Source: Qipengyuania_C sp046254955 (lineage in GTDB: Bacteria > Pseudomonadota > Alphaproteobacteria > Sphingomonadales > Sphingomonadaceae). From it: DNA of 64,000 nucleotides. The notes beneath the pieces were generated by a model. The model worked only from the letters and a program-made list of their open reading frames with translations. It made no database searches and had not been told where the DNA came from. The stretch spans positions 1,612,001-1,676,000 of the forward strand of contig NZ_JBJXRG010000001.1 in assembly GCF_046254955.1 (NCBI RefSeq), written 5' to 3'. How positions within the stretch are numbered: position 1 is the stretch's first letter; each line of letters opens with the position of its first letter. A program made the translations under genes and the position numbers. Shown in pieces: positions 15,469-23,655 of this stretch.

Positions 15469-17631
15469 GTGGCAGGCAGGGGTAAGGTTCCAACCATGGA
15501 CAACGGAAACTTAGTCAAGGAAACGGCGAACGGTGACGCGTTGGATTTGTCATATCCTCGCCGCGAAGCCCCGCGGTCGACACCTTTTCAGCGGCTCCGC
15601 GCTATTTTCTACCGTCAGCAACGGCTGCTGCTGGTGGTGTTCCTGACGATCTTCATATTGGGGACGCTCTTCATATTGCTGATGCCGCGCGAATACACAT
15701 CGGTGGCGACCGTGCAGATCGAGCAACAAGCTTCGCGGATTCTTCCAGTCGATGATCTGGATCCGCAGCCCAGCATTCAGGATTCCGACCGTTTCCTTCA
15801 GACCCAGCTCGATCTCATCAAGTCCCGCGCTCTCGCAGAAATCGTCAGCGCAGAACTGGATATCGCCGGGAACCCTCGCATGCTCGAAGCCATCGGCATA
15901 GATCCGGAAAGTTCCGAAAATCTGGCTGAGAATGCCGTGCTCGCCTTGCAGGAGCGCATGGACGCCCAGCTTGGCCTCAATACCCGGATTGCTCGAGTGA
16001 CCTTTACCAGTCACGATCCGGTTGTATCGGCTCAGATTGCCAATGGCTTCGCGAGCCAGCTGATTGATTTCAACATAAACTCCAAGCTTGAGAACTCCAC
16101 GCGTGCCCTGCGCTATCTCGAAGAGCAATTGGCCGATGCCAAGGAGAAGCTGGAAAGCTCGGAAAACCGGATGCTCGCCTATGCGCGTAATGCCGGACTT
16201 ACCAGGACAGTAACAAGCGGAACCGGTGACCCGGACCAAGGCGGATCGCTTCGCGTGCGGCGCCTTGCCGGGCTTACCGATGCCTTGTCGGCAGCGACGG
16301 CCGAACGGGTTGCTGCCGAACAACAGTGGCAGCAAGCCCGGGGGAGTGATTCGATGCACTTGGCGGAAGTCCAGGGCAACCGTGCGATCCAGGATCTCAT
16401 GACTCGCCGGGCTGAAATCCAGTCGACTTTGGCCGAGGAGCAGCAAAGACGGACCGATTCCCACCCAATCGTTCGAGAATTGAAGGCGCAGTTGCTCCAG
16501 ATCGATGGCGACGTGGAAACGCAGTCTGAAAATGTCCGCCAATCGATTTACCAGCGCTACGCAGCCTCGGCGCGGCAGGAGCGGCAGCTAAATCAGGAGG
16601 TTGCCGGATTGCGCGCCTCGGCGATGGCAGAACGCGAACGCGGAGTTCGCTTCAACTCGTTGCAACGGGAGGTCGATACCAACAAGATATTCTACGACGG
16701 CTTGTTGCAGCGTTATCGCGATGTCGCGTCGGCATCGGGAGCTCCTTCGGCGAACATCTCGCTGGTCGATCGAGCAGAGCCGCAGGTGGAAGCGAGCTCA
16801 CCCGATGTCGGACAGAATATCGCGCTTTCGGGAATTTTGGCAGCAATTGTTGCGCTAATGGCCGGACTATTGCGTGACCAGTCGCGCAAGGAAATTCACT
16901 CGATAGATGACTTCGAGCGCACAACCGGCTTGCCCGCGCTGGGCGCAGTTCCTGCGCTTCCAAAAAAGTCCTCCATGACCGAAGCACTAAGCGACCCGAC
17001 GTCGCAGCAATCCGAAGCGCTTAACTCGATTGCGGTTGCTCTCCCGCAGATGTTCGGCGGACTGCCAAACACTATTCTAATTACGAGCAGCGTGCCCAAG
17101 GAAGGTAAAACAGCGACTTCATATGGCTTGGCCCGAAGCCTTGCGCTGGTTGGTCGCAATGTTGTCTTGGTTGATGGCGATTTACGTCGCCCCGCATTCC
17201 AGAGCATGTTCGCCGGGATCTCAGCCCCCGGTTTGAAAGAGGTTCTGGAAGGGGAAGCGAAGCCGTCCGATGCTCTGGAAACGCTGGAAGGCGAGAACTT
17301 CAGGGTGGTCGGTGGAGGAGCAGTTGCTGCCAATCCGGTCCAGCTGCTCAATCCAGATAAGTTGCGAGAGACGCTGACCGAATTGCAAGCATCTGCTGAC
17401 GTGGTGATTGTCGACGGACCGCCGGTGCTGGGTCTGGCAGATGCGCCATTGCTTGCCGAGGTTGTTGACGCGGTGCTCTTCGTTGGCGAGGCGAACTGGG
17501 TCGAGGAAGACCAGCTCGCAGCATCTGTCGCGAGGCTGCCGAAGGGTCCACAAGTGGCCGGAATCCTGACCAAGTTCGATCCACGGTTGGCAGGCGTCAG
17601 ATATGATGAGAAATCTTATTACGGCTATTGA
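15469..17631 (+). CDS. Polysaccharide co-polymerase with BY-kinase domain (Wzc/ExoP-like)
   Basis: About 711-720 residues. The frame opens with GTG at 15469 directly after the previous stop. The ATG at 15496, with AGGGGTAAGG before it, is the likelier start. Order: cytoplasmic N-terminus, transmembrane helix (LLLVVFLTIFILGTLFILLMP), Wzz-type chain-length domain, and a long coiled-coil periplasmic part (about residues 200-420). A second helix follows near 455-475, then a bacterial tyrosine kinase domain. Walker A is SSVPKEGKTAT, Walker A' is VLVDGDLRRP, and VVIVDGPPVLG is the later Walker B. The C-terminus ends in a tyrosine cluster (YDEKSYYGY), the usual autophosphorylation tail. It sets chain length and drives export with the Wza-like protein. 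Confidence 0.92.
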   Translation: MAGRGKVPTMDNGNLVKETANGDALDLSYPRREAPRSTPFQRLRAIFYRQQRLLLVVFLTIFILGTLFILLMPREYTSVATVQIEQQASRILPVDDLDPQPSIQDSDRFLQTQLDLIKSRALAEIVSAELDIAGNPRMLEAIGIDPESSENLAENAVLALQERMDAQLGLNTRIARVTFTSHDPVVSAQIANGFASQLIDFNINSKLENSTRALRYLEEQLADAKEKLESSENRMLAYARNAGLTRTVTSGTGDPDQGGSLRVRRLAGLTDALSAATAERVAAEQQWQQARGSDSMHLAEVQGNRAIQDLMTRRAEIQSTLAEEQQRRTDSHPIVRELKAQLLQIDGDVETQSENVRQSIYQRYAASARQERQLNQEVAGLRASAMAERERGVRFNSLQREVDTNKIFYDGLLQRYRDVASASGAPSANISLVDRAEPQVEASSPDVGQNIALSGILAAIVALMAGLLRDQSRKEIHSIDDFERTTGLPALGAVPALPKKSSMTEALSDPTSQQSEALNSIAVALPQMFGGLPNTILITSSVPKEGKTATSYGLARSLALVGRNVVLVDGDLRRPAFQSMFAGISAPGLKEVLEGEAKPSDALETLEGENFRVVGGGAVAANPVQLLNPDKLRETLTELQASADVVIVDGPPVLGLADAPLLAEVVDAVLFVGEANWVEEDQLAASVARLPKGPQVAGILTKFDPRLAGVRYDEKSYYGY

Positions 17632-17678
17632 TCTGATCCTGCCATGATTGCCGAGCCGAGAATTCCGGGGAGCCCTGG

Positions 17679-19028
17679 ATGATCACAATTTCGATCGCTG
17701 CCACAGCCGCAATGCTGGCCATCAGCATCTGGCTGCTTGTCCGCTCTCCGTTCAATATTGCGGCGATCGTGGCTACCTTGACATGGATTTTCGCGGCTAT
17801 GCCGGCGATCTACTATGTCGAAACAGCCGTGGTTCCATCGTATTCTTGGCGCAATTTTGAATACGTGGGCGGCCCCTTGTCCAACGGCGCTGGATTGCCC
17901 GAGGCTCTGGGCTTATTGGTCGCTATCGGGGTCGCTTTTACCGTGGGCTCGGGCTTGGCGCTGTGGATCCAGAAAGAGGTTCCCCTGGGCAAAGCAACGC
18001 TCCGCTCGACGAGCCCCAACGTTACTTTGATCCTGGCGCTGGCCTGGTTTTCATCGATGGTCTTCCTTTTCCAGTTGTCAGGCTGGGATTTGGGACGTTT
18101 CCTCCTGCCCGTGAGGGAGGATTTTCGCGAGCCGGGATACCTGCTGACCATGTTTATCGGCATTCCGCTTGCTATCGTCGCAAAGCTTTACTGGCAGAAT
18201 GGCCGCTTGAATGGCTGGGCGCTGTTCTGGATCGCGATCGCGGTTATGGCAGCATTTTCGCGCAGTCAGCGGCGGGATTTCGTGACGATGGCGCTGTTCC
18301 TGATCGCGCTCATCTTCCTCCTTCGACCGATCGTATCGCAGGCTTGGACAAGACGCGAAGATATTGCCGCCGCTGTCTCCCGAAACAAGATCGTGGGTCT
18401 GCTGTTATTGGGAACAAGTCTGCTGCTTGTTCCCGTGCTTTGGTATTCGCGCGTATATTTCAACACATCTGCGCAAGGGCAGGCTGTCGATCCGACTGCA
18501 ATTCGGTCTATCCCGGATCTTCTGCTTGGCAGTCCGGCAACAGGCTTTCCCAATTTCGTGCTGATCATCGATTACGTGGAGAGGTTCGGTGAGCAGCCGC
18601 TACATTTGCCAGGTTTCCTCCTCGCTCTCCCGATCCCGCGTGCGCTCTATCCTGGCAAGCCGGAAGACATCGATACGACCCTGCAAGCACAGTTCCAGTT
18701 GATGGAGAATCCTTCGGCTTTCTGGTTTGGCGAGCTCTATTTCTCTCTCGGGCTCTTCGCCATCCCAGCAGCGTTTCTGGTTGGTTTTGCGCTATTTCGG
18801 CTGGCCGAACATGCGATCCGGTCGCCATCACTCTTGCTGCGCACCTTTGCTGCAATCGGCTTCATGCAATCGATCACCCTGTTCAAGAATGGTTTTGGTC
18901 AGTTCGCGATCAACGGGGGAACGATGGCACTGTTCGTCCTGTTTGCCTGGTACTTCCCGCAAATAGCAGATCGCCGCGCTGACAACTTCAGGCGCTCACC
19001 CCGTCATTCCCCGTTTCGGCCGACATAA
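17679..19028 (+). CDS. Exopolysaccharide polymerase (Wzy-like membrane protein)
   Basis: 449 residues with about ten to eleven hydrophobic helices and no soluble domain. A larger loop lies between about residues 255 and 320 (VYFNTSAQGQ...). This is the topology of O-antigen/exopolysaccharide polymerases, which are poorly conserved in sequence, so the call rests on topology and position between the Wzc-like and Wzx-like genes. The start has GGGGAG a few bases upstream. It would link repeat units on the periplasmic face of the inner membrane. It converges with the flippase gene, leaving only three bases between the stops. Confidence 0.75.
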   Translation: MITISIAATAAMLAISIWLLVRSPFNIAAIVATLTWIFAAMPAIYYVETAVVPSYSWRNFEYVGGPLSNGAGLPEALGLLVAIGVAFTVGSGLALWIQKEVPLGKATLRSTSPNVTLILALAWFSSMVFLFQLSGWDLGRFLLPVREDFREPGYLLTMFIGIPLAIVAKLYWQNGRLNGWALFWIAIAVMAAFSRSQRRDFVTMALFLIALIFLLRPIVSQAWTRREDIAAAVSRNKIVGLLLLGTSLLLVPVLWYSRVYFNTSAQGQAVDPTAIRSIPDLLLGSPATGFPNFVLIIDYVERFGEQPLHLPGFLLALPIPRALYPGKPEDIDTTLQAQFQLMENPSAFWFGELYFSLGLFAIPAAFLVGFALFRLAEHAIRSPSLLLRTFAAIGFMQSITLFKNGFGQFAINGGTMALFVLFAWYFPQIADRRADNFRRSPRHSPFRPT

Positions 19029-19031
19029 AAG

Positions 19032-20519
19032 CTACTGGCTTTCGACATTCGATTTTGCGAGCCGCTCCTTGGCCCTTTCGAATAGCCACTCAAGCTCAGG
19101 TCCGAACATGGGCGCCGCAAACCGCATCAATCCGGCCGTTGCTAGCGCGGATCCTGCCAACGCAAGCGACAGGGTTCCCATTTCAGGCCAAGCCCCAATG
19201 CGCCCGGCGATCGTAGCCGCTCCGGCGGGTAGGGCGATCAGAAGGCCAGGCAACAAGTGCCGGATCTGAACCAGCATTGCCTCTCCCAAACCGATTCCGC
19301 CCAGTTTGCACCCGAGTTGTAGCATGAGCAGATAGTTCACGAGCACTGCGACAGAGACGCCGGCCGCCACTCCGGCAATGCCGTAAGCCAGCCCCGTATA
19401 TGCACCCAACGCAACCAATGCTGCATAGAGCCATTGCCGCCATGCTCGCGCATACATTGCACCCATCGCCTGTACGACAGCGTCACAGATCTTGTGGGTC
19501 GTCCGGAATAGCAGCGTCACCACCAGTATCTGGAATGGCAGGATCATCGGATCCCATCGTTCACCCAGCAACGTTCGGATCAGTTCGGGAGCAACGATCA
19601 GCGATACGCCGCTGACGGGCCATGCAATCAGTGACACCAGCCCCATGGCGCGCAGGAATGCTCTGCCAACGCGGTCCCTTTGATCCTGGATTGAGGCGAC
19701 AGTCGGTATGAGCACGGTTGATGCGGCATTGCCTACCAGTTGTGCCGGTAGCATCAGCAGTTGATAGGCGCGATTGTAGAAGCCCAGCGCCTCGGCGCCG
19801 AGAGCCCTACCTACGATAACATAGTCGACCTGCGTGGCGACGAAATTTCCTGCCTGGCCGACTGAGAATCCCGCTCCGATACCCAGCAGATCGCGCGCAA
19901 TCGGCAATCGAAGTTCAAGGTAAGGATGCACCCGGTAGATCCAGAAGAGCATGATCATCCGCACGCCTGCCTGCGCGACATTCGCTAACGCCAATGCCCA
20001 TGCCCCCATGCCCAGAAAGGCCAAGGTCAACGCGACGCCGGCAAACCCGATTACAAAGCTGACAAAGTCACAGATGCTCAGCTCACGGAAGCGACGCTCG
20101 CGCTGGAGCATCGCTGCCGGGACCGCGCCCAGGCTACTGAACAGGAGGATTGCCGAAAGAACCTCAACAAACGGCTGCAGCCCAGCGATCTCGAAGAGTT
20201 CTGCTATCGCTGGTGCCGACAAGTAGACCGCAAGCGTCGCGGCAATTCCGGTGTAGATTGCGATTGCCATGCCGCCTTGCAGGTGTGCCCTACTAAGTTC
20301 TAATCTCTGGACGAGCGCACGCGCCACGCCCAGCTGGCTAACCTCCTTCACGATATGGGCGACAACCATGGCTGCAGCGACGATGCCGAATTCTGTCGGT
20401 GTCAGAGTCCTTGCCAGAATGATGAAAACGGCGGCTCTGATAAGGATATTGGAAACGACGACCGACCCTTGCCAGCCCAATCCGGAGATTGCCTGTTGGG
20501 TCAGTTTGGAGCTACTCAT
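19032..20519 (-). CDS. Polysaccharide flippase (Wzx-like, MOP superfamily)
   Basis: 495 residues from the ATG at 20519, which overlaps the preceding glycosyltransferase stop as ATGA and has GGGAGCGG upstream. It has twelve or more hydrophobic helices. The opening motif is typical of polysaccharide synthesis flippases (QQAISGLGWQGSVVVSNILIRAAVFIILARTLTPTEFGI), and there is a later short loop set with QRERRFRELSI. It moves lipid-linked repeat units across the inner membrane to the Wzy polymerase. It is the last gene of the three-gene minus-strand group that starts at 22887. Confidence 0.88.
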   Translation of the reverse strand: MSSSKLTQQAISGLGWQGSVVVSNILIRAAVFIILARTLTPTEFGIVAAAMVVAHIVKEVSQLGVARALVQRLELSRAHLQGGMAIAIYTGIAATLAVYLSAPAIAELFEIAGLQPFVEVLSAILLFSSLGAVPAAMLQRERRFRELSICDFVSFVIGFAGVALTLAFLGMGAWALALANVAQAGVRMIMLFWIYRVHPYLELRLPIARDLLGIGAGFSVGQAGNFVATQVDYVIVGRALGAEALGFYNRAYQLLMLPAQLVGNAASTVLIPTVASIQDQRDRVGRAFLRAMGLVSLIAWPVSGVSLIVAPELIRTLLGERWDPMILPFQILVVTLLFRTTHKICDAVVQAMGAMYARAWRQWLYAALVALGAYTGLAYGIAGVAAGVSVAVLVNYLLMLQLGCKLGGIGLGEAMLVQIRHLLPGLLIALPAGAATIAGRIGAWPEMGTLSLALAGSALATAGLMRFAAPMFGPELEWLFERAKERLAKSNVESQ

Positions 20520-21766
20520 CGGCCGCTCCCATTGCGCAGCTGAATCTTCGACCGCCACTCATCAACGTAGCGGCTCATCTGGGGAGTCGCAGCGAAATCT
20601 TTTTCGATCATCTCGCGTGCCGCCATGGCCCGTGCATCGGCCGCGCCGAAATCTTCGTCCAGTGCGCCAGCAATGGCGCGATCCAATGAAGCTGGATCTT
20701 CTAGGTCTACGATGTGGCCGAAATTTCCGGACACAAGCTCTTCGATGCCGGGTGTTTTTGACACGATCACCACGCAGCCCGCCCAAAGAGCTTCCTTCAC
20801 GACGTTCGGCAGCCGTTCTGACAGCTTGGTTGATAAGAGGATAAACGCCCGTGCCTGCGTCATGCGCCGCATGAGCGTAGCTCGCGGGATGTGCCCGAAA
20901 AAATCGATTGAGTCCTGACAACCAAGCCTTTCGGCTAGTGCTTCGAGTTTGGCGCGATGCGGACCCTCGCCATAAATTTCAAGACGCAAGCCGGAGTGCG
21001 TAGCGCGGGCTCTCGCAAAGGCCTGGATTACGGCTTCGAAGTTCTTGTCCGGCGTCAGGCTCCCTGCGGATAACCAAAGCGGCTCACGATCACGCGCAGG
21101 CGTGTGCTGCCAATCAGGGAGCGGGATGCCGCGATGGATGACGACAGGTTCCGCAGCCTCATGAATCGTCGAGATTGAAGGGAGATTTGCGCGAGCATGG
21201 GTGAATGCGGCTTCCGCGTTCTCAAGCCCGGTCGCGACGAGAAAATCCGCGGCCACCAGATCATACGCGCCGACAAAAACGCTTCGAACGGTCGCTGATT
21301 CGCGGTCGGCCAAGGCCGCAAGAACCATCGATTGGTGGCGAGACCAGAAGATGTGGGCCACATCGGCACCTGACTGATCGATCTTCTCAGCTACTTCCAG
21401 CACTCGCGGGATCGACAGGATTGCGCCCAAGCTTGTCGCAGGAGCATAAGGGAGGTTTCGAGCAGCACGAAGAAACAGCCCCAGTGCGCTCCGTCTTTGC
21501 GTCCAAAGATGCCGAATCCAGCCTGTTGCTCCGCCTATGGAAGGGCGATCGATCGGCAGATCGACCGGGATGCCCCCTGTTTTGTTGAGCTCTTGCAGGT
21601 TCTTCGGCGACGGCTTGAGCGTATAGACGGTGATTTCGCACCCAAGGTTTCGCAAACCCTCGATATCCGAAACAGCGAAGGTCTGGCTCGGTATGGGGAA
21701 TTGGGTGAAAAGATAAGCGACGCGTAGCCTCTTCTGGACCCCTTCCTCATCGAGAACTCGATTCAT
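20516..21766 (-). CDS. Glycosyltransferase, GT4 type
   Basis: 416 residues from the ATG at 21766, which overlaps the upstream stop as ATGA. Two Rossmann-like halves are visible: an N-terminal acceptor domain (LRVAYLFTQFPIPSQTF...) and a C-terminal nucleotide-sugar domain. The latter carries LWLSAGSLTPDKNFEAVIQAF, LEIYGEGPHRAKLEALAERLG and the E-x7-E motif SERLPNVVKEALWAG. Cytoplasmic; it adds one sugar to the growing lipid-linked repeat unit of the exopolysaccharide. Sugar and linkage cannot be read from sequence. Confidence 0.9.
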   Translation of the reverse strand: MNRVLDEEGVQKRLRVAYLFTQFPIPSQTFAVSDIEGLRNLGCEITVYTLKPSPKNLQELNKTGGIPVDLPIDRPSIGGATGWIRHLWTQRRSALGLFLRAARNLPYAPATSLGAILSIPRVLEVAEKIDQSGADVAHIFWSRHQSMVLAALADRESATVRSVFVGAYDLVAADFLVATGLENAEAAFTHARANLPSISTIHEAAEPVVIHRGIPLPDWQHTPARDREPLWLSAGSLTPDKNFEAVIQAFARARATHSGLRLEIYGEGPHRAKLEALAERLGCQDSIDFFGHIPRATLMRRMTQARAFILLSTKLSERLPNVVKEALWAGCVVIVSKTPGIEELVSGNFGHIVDLEDPASLDRAIAGALDEDFGAADARAMAAREMIEKDFAATPQMSRYVDEWRSKIQLRNGSGR

Positions 21767-22887
21767 CTTGTCTTGGCCGGTGACCAAGTGACATAATCTC
21801 GGCCCAGAGCTCCCTGAAAAACGCCGTACTGGGTGGCGAAAAGGAGCTCGATCGCGCGCCAGACCTTGCGTGCACTTCTAACAGGCGCAAGGGCGAGCAT
21901 TAGGATAGCACACACACTCACTGCTGCGAGCAAGGCCGCGCTCGGATTAGCGAGGTATAGCGCTGCGGTCCCGAACGAGATGCCGCCGACCAGGAAGCTT
22001 GCTCCGAACCAGCGCAGTACCTTGCGAGAGGTGTATTTGAACCGGTCGATTGCCGACATGTTGCGCAGTTTTGGACGCAGGTAGACGTGAGTGCGCATGG
22101 CACGCGCACCGATGCGGATCTTGCGGCGGCGTTCTTCATCTTGCGCTACAACACTGTTTTCATAGGCTATCACGTCGCCCGCCTTGACCAGCCTTTTCCC
22201 GGCGAAGACCACGCTCATGGAAACAGTCAGATCGTCCAGCACATTGTCAGGGAAAGATGGGTAAAGCGAACGACGAATGCTGAAGATCGAACCGTCTGCG
22301 CCCATCACGCTGCCCGTGGCGGATTCAAGGGTTCGGAGACGCTCGTCGAGACTCCAATAGCTTGATGAGACAGAGGCGGTTTCGCTGCGTGCGTCGTCGG
22401 AATACTTGAGGGTGCCGCACACCCCTCCGATTTCCTCGTCAGCATAATATTGCAAGATATTGGCGATCACATGCTGATCGAGAAGGACGTTGGCATCGGT
22501 GAAGATCAGGATTGTGCCACGGGCAAGTTCCGCAAGCCTTTTCATGCCTGCCGCCTTGCCTCTGCGTCCCGGCCCCTTGACCAGCGTGAGCAGCCGTTCT
22601 TCTTTGCCCAACAATGCGGCAGTCGCATCTTGAGAACCGTCGTCGTACGCCAATATCTCCAAATCAGGATAGCTTGATTTCAGTCGCCTCAAATTCTCGA
22701 TTTTCGCGCCTAGTGAGGGCGCTTCATTGTAAGCACAAAACAGCAACGATACGCTGGCATCGTGTTGGCGGCGCTCAATGTCCTGGCGCGGCAAAGCTGC
22801 CAGGATCGGCCCGTAGATAGCGTAGGGGTATACGAAGAGGACGAAGCACAGCGCGCTTAGTATCGCGAGGAGAATGGACCAATTCAT
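21763..22887 (-). CDS. Glycosyltransferase, GT2 family, membrane-bound
   Basis: 374 residues. One N-terminal helix (ILLAILSALCFVLFVYPYAIY) is followed by a GT-A catalytic domain. Motifs are SVSLLFCAYNEAPSLGAKIENL, the acidic ILAYDDGSQDATA and the DxD-like IFTDANVLL. A conserved core follows (GSVMGADGSIFSIRR), and LDDLTVSM resembles the ED position that supplies the base. Two or three helices close the protein (about residues 290-345). It resembles processive or polyprenol-acting GT2 enzymes. First gene of the group GT2-GT4-Wzx, all overlapping by four bases. Confidence 0.9.
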   Translation of the reverse strand: MNWSILLAILSALCFVLFVYPYAIYGPILAALPRQDIERRQHDASVSLLFCAYNEAPSLGAKIENLRRLKSSYPDLEILAYDDGSQDATAALLGKEERLLTLVKGPGRRGKAAGMKRLAELARGTILIFTDANVLLDQHVIANILQYYADEEIGGVCGTLKYSDDARSETASVSSSYWSLDERLRTLESATGSVMGADGSIFSIRRSLYPSFPDNVLDDLTVSMSVVFAGKRLVKAGDVIAYENSVVAQDEERRRKIRIGARAMRTHVYLRPKLRNMSAIDRFKYTSRKVLRWFGASFLVGGISFGTAALYLANPSAALLAAVSVCAILMLALAPVRSARKVWRAIELLFATQYGVFQGALGRDYVTWSPAKTR

Positions 22888-23415
22888 ATTCCTCGAACTG
22901 TGCCTGAAACCGCGATCATTGCAAGACGATCATTGTCTGGGGCATCATCCAGCAAATGGTACCGTTGGTGCAAATTTGTGAATCGCCTCACTTTGAGGAG
23001 AATTCGATTCCCATTGATTTGCACGGCCTGATTGTCACGATGAAAGCGGCTATTGGATCGAGCGGATAGGCGAAACGGACAAGTAGTTTGGAGAAACTAC
23101 GCCGCGACTTCCACTAGCGACCCGAAACTTTTCCGAAGCGAGCAGCCTTGATTGACTATTTGGGACTAGCGCTCCTCTGCCAAATAGTTATCAATTGGTG
23201 TTGAGCTGAAAGCACTTCGCGAATGCATAAGCGTGGTTCTTCTAGGTAAGGAAAAATGGGCTTCGGATTGTGAGCACACTTTCGTGCCGGGATGCGAGAT
23301 CGAGTCTAAGGTTGGGAGGATCGCCCGCAATTGCAGAGCAGCCGCCAGCAATCAACGGTGTGACGATGCGGCCAATCTTTGCTTTGCCACCAATCATCAT
23401 GTCTCTTGGTTCATT
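22888..23415. other. Non-coding stretch downstream of the catabolic genes and upstream of GT2
   Basis: I find no gene with a recognisable product here. Short open frames (23166-23351 minus, 23233-23508 plus) lack ribosome sites and family motifs. Base composition is more AT-rich than the flanks. A direct repeat CGATCATTG (22913-22921, 22927-22935) lies just upstream of the GT2 start, and a hairpin lies at 23083-23100. Confidence 0.5.
23083..23100. repeat. Perfect hairpin GTAGTTT-GGAG-AAACTAC
   Basis: Seven-base arms (23083-23089, 23094-23100) with a GGAG loop, inside the gene-free stretch. No T-run follows, so a terminator is not well supported. It may be a protein site or an RNA element. 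Confidence 0.35.
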
Positions 23416-23655
23416 TTAGACATCCGACCCATCGTTCAATGTGACAGGCGGCCAGACCGATGCAAGTGGCAAGTGCTCAAGATATTTGATCAGGAGCGGC
23501 CGCGCTAAGGACATTTGTGAAATTGTCGCGAAAACTATGCTGCAGAAAATTACAGCCAGTATTCTGCCCCAACGGTTCAGGCCGACAAGGCCCGAGGTAA
23601 AAACCAAAACCAAGATTCTCCAAACGGGAGCGATCTGGCCTGCCGACCAATTCAT
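23416..23655 (-). CDS. Possible small membrane protein coupled to the FadB-like gene
   Basis: 79 codons whose ATG overlaps the stop of the FadB-like gene as ATGA, the pattern used by real gene pairs throughout this window. The product (MNWSAGQIAPVWRILVLVFTSG...) has two hydrophobic segments, about residues 12-27 and 31-48, so it could sit in the inner membrane. No family is recognised. There is no strong ribosome site apart from the coupling, and composition is less GC-rich than in its neighbours, so it may be chance. Confidence 0.35.
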   Translation of the reverse strand: MNWSAGQIAPVWRILVLVFTSGLVGLNRWGRILAVIFCSIVFATISQMSLARPLLIKYLEHLPLASVWPPVTLNDGSDV

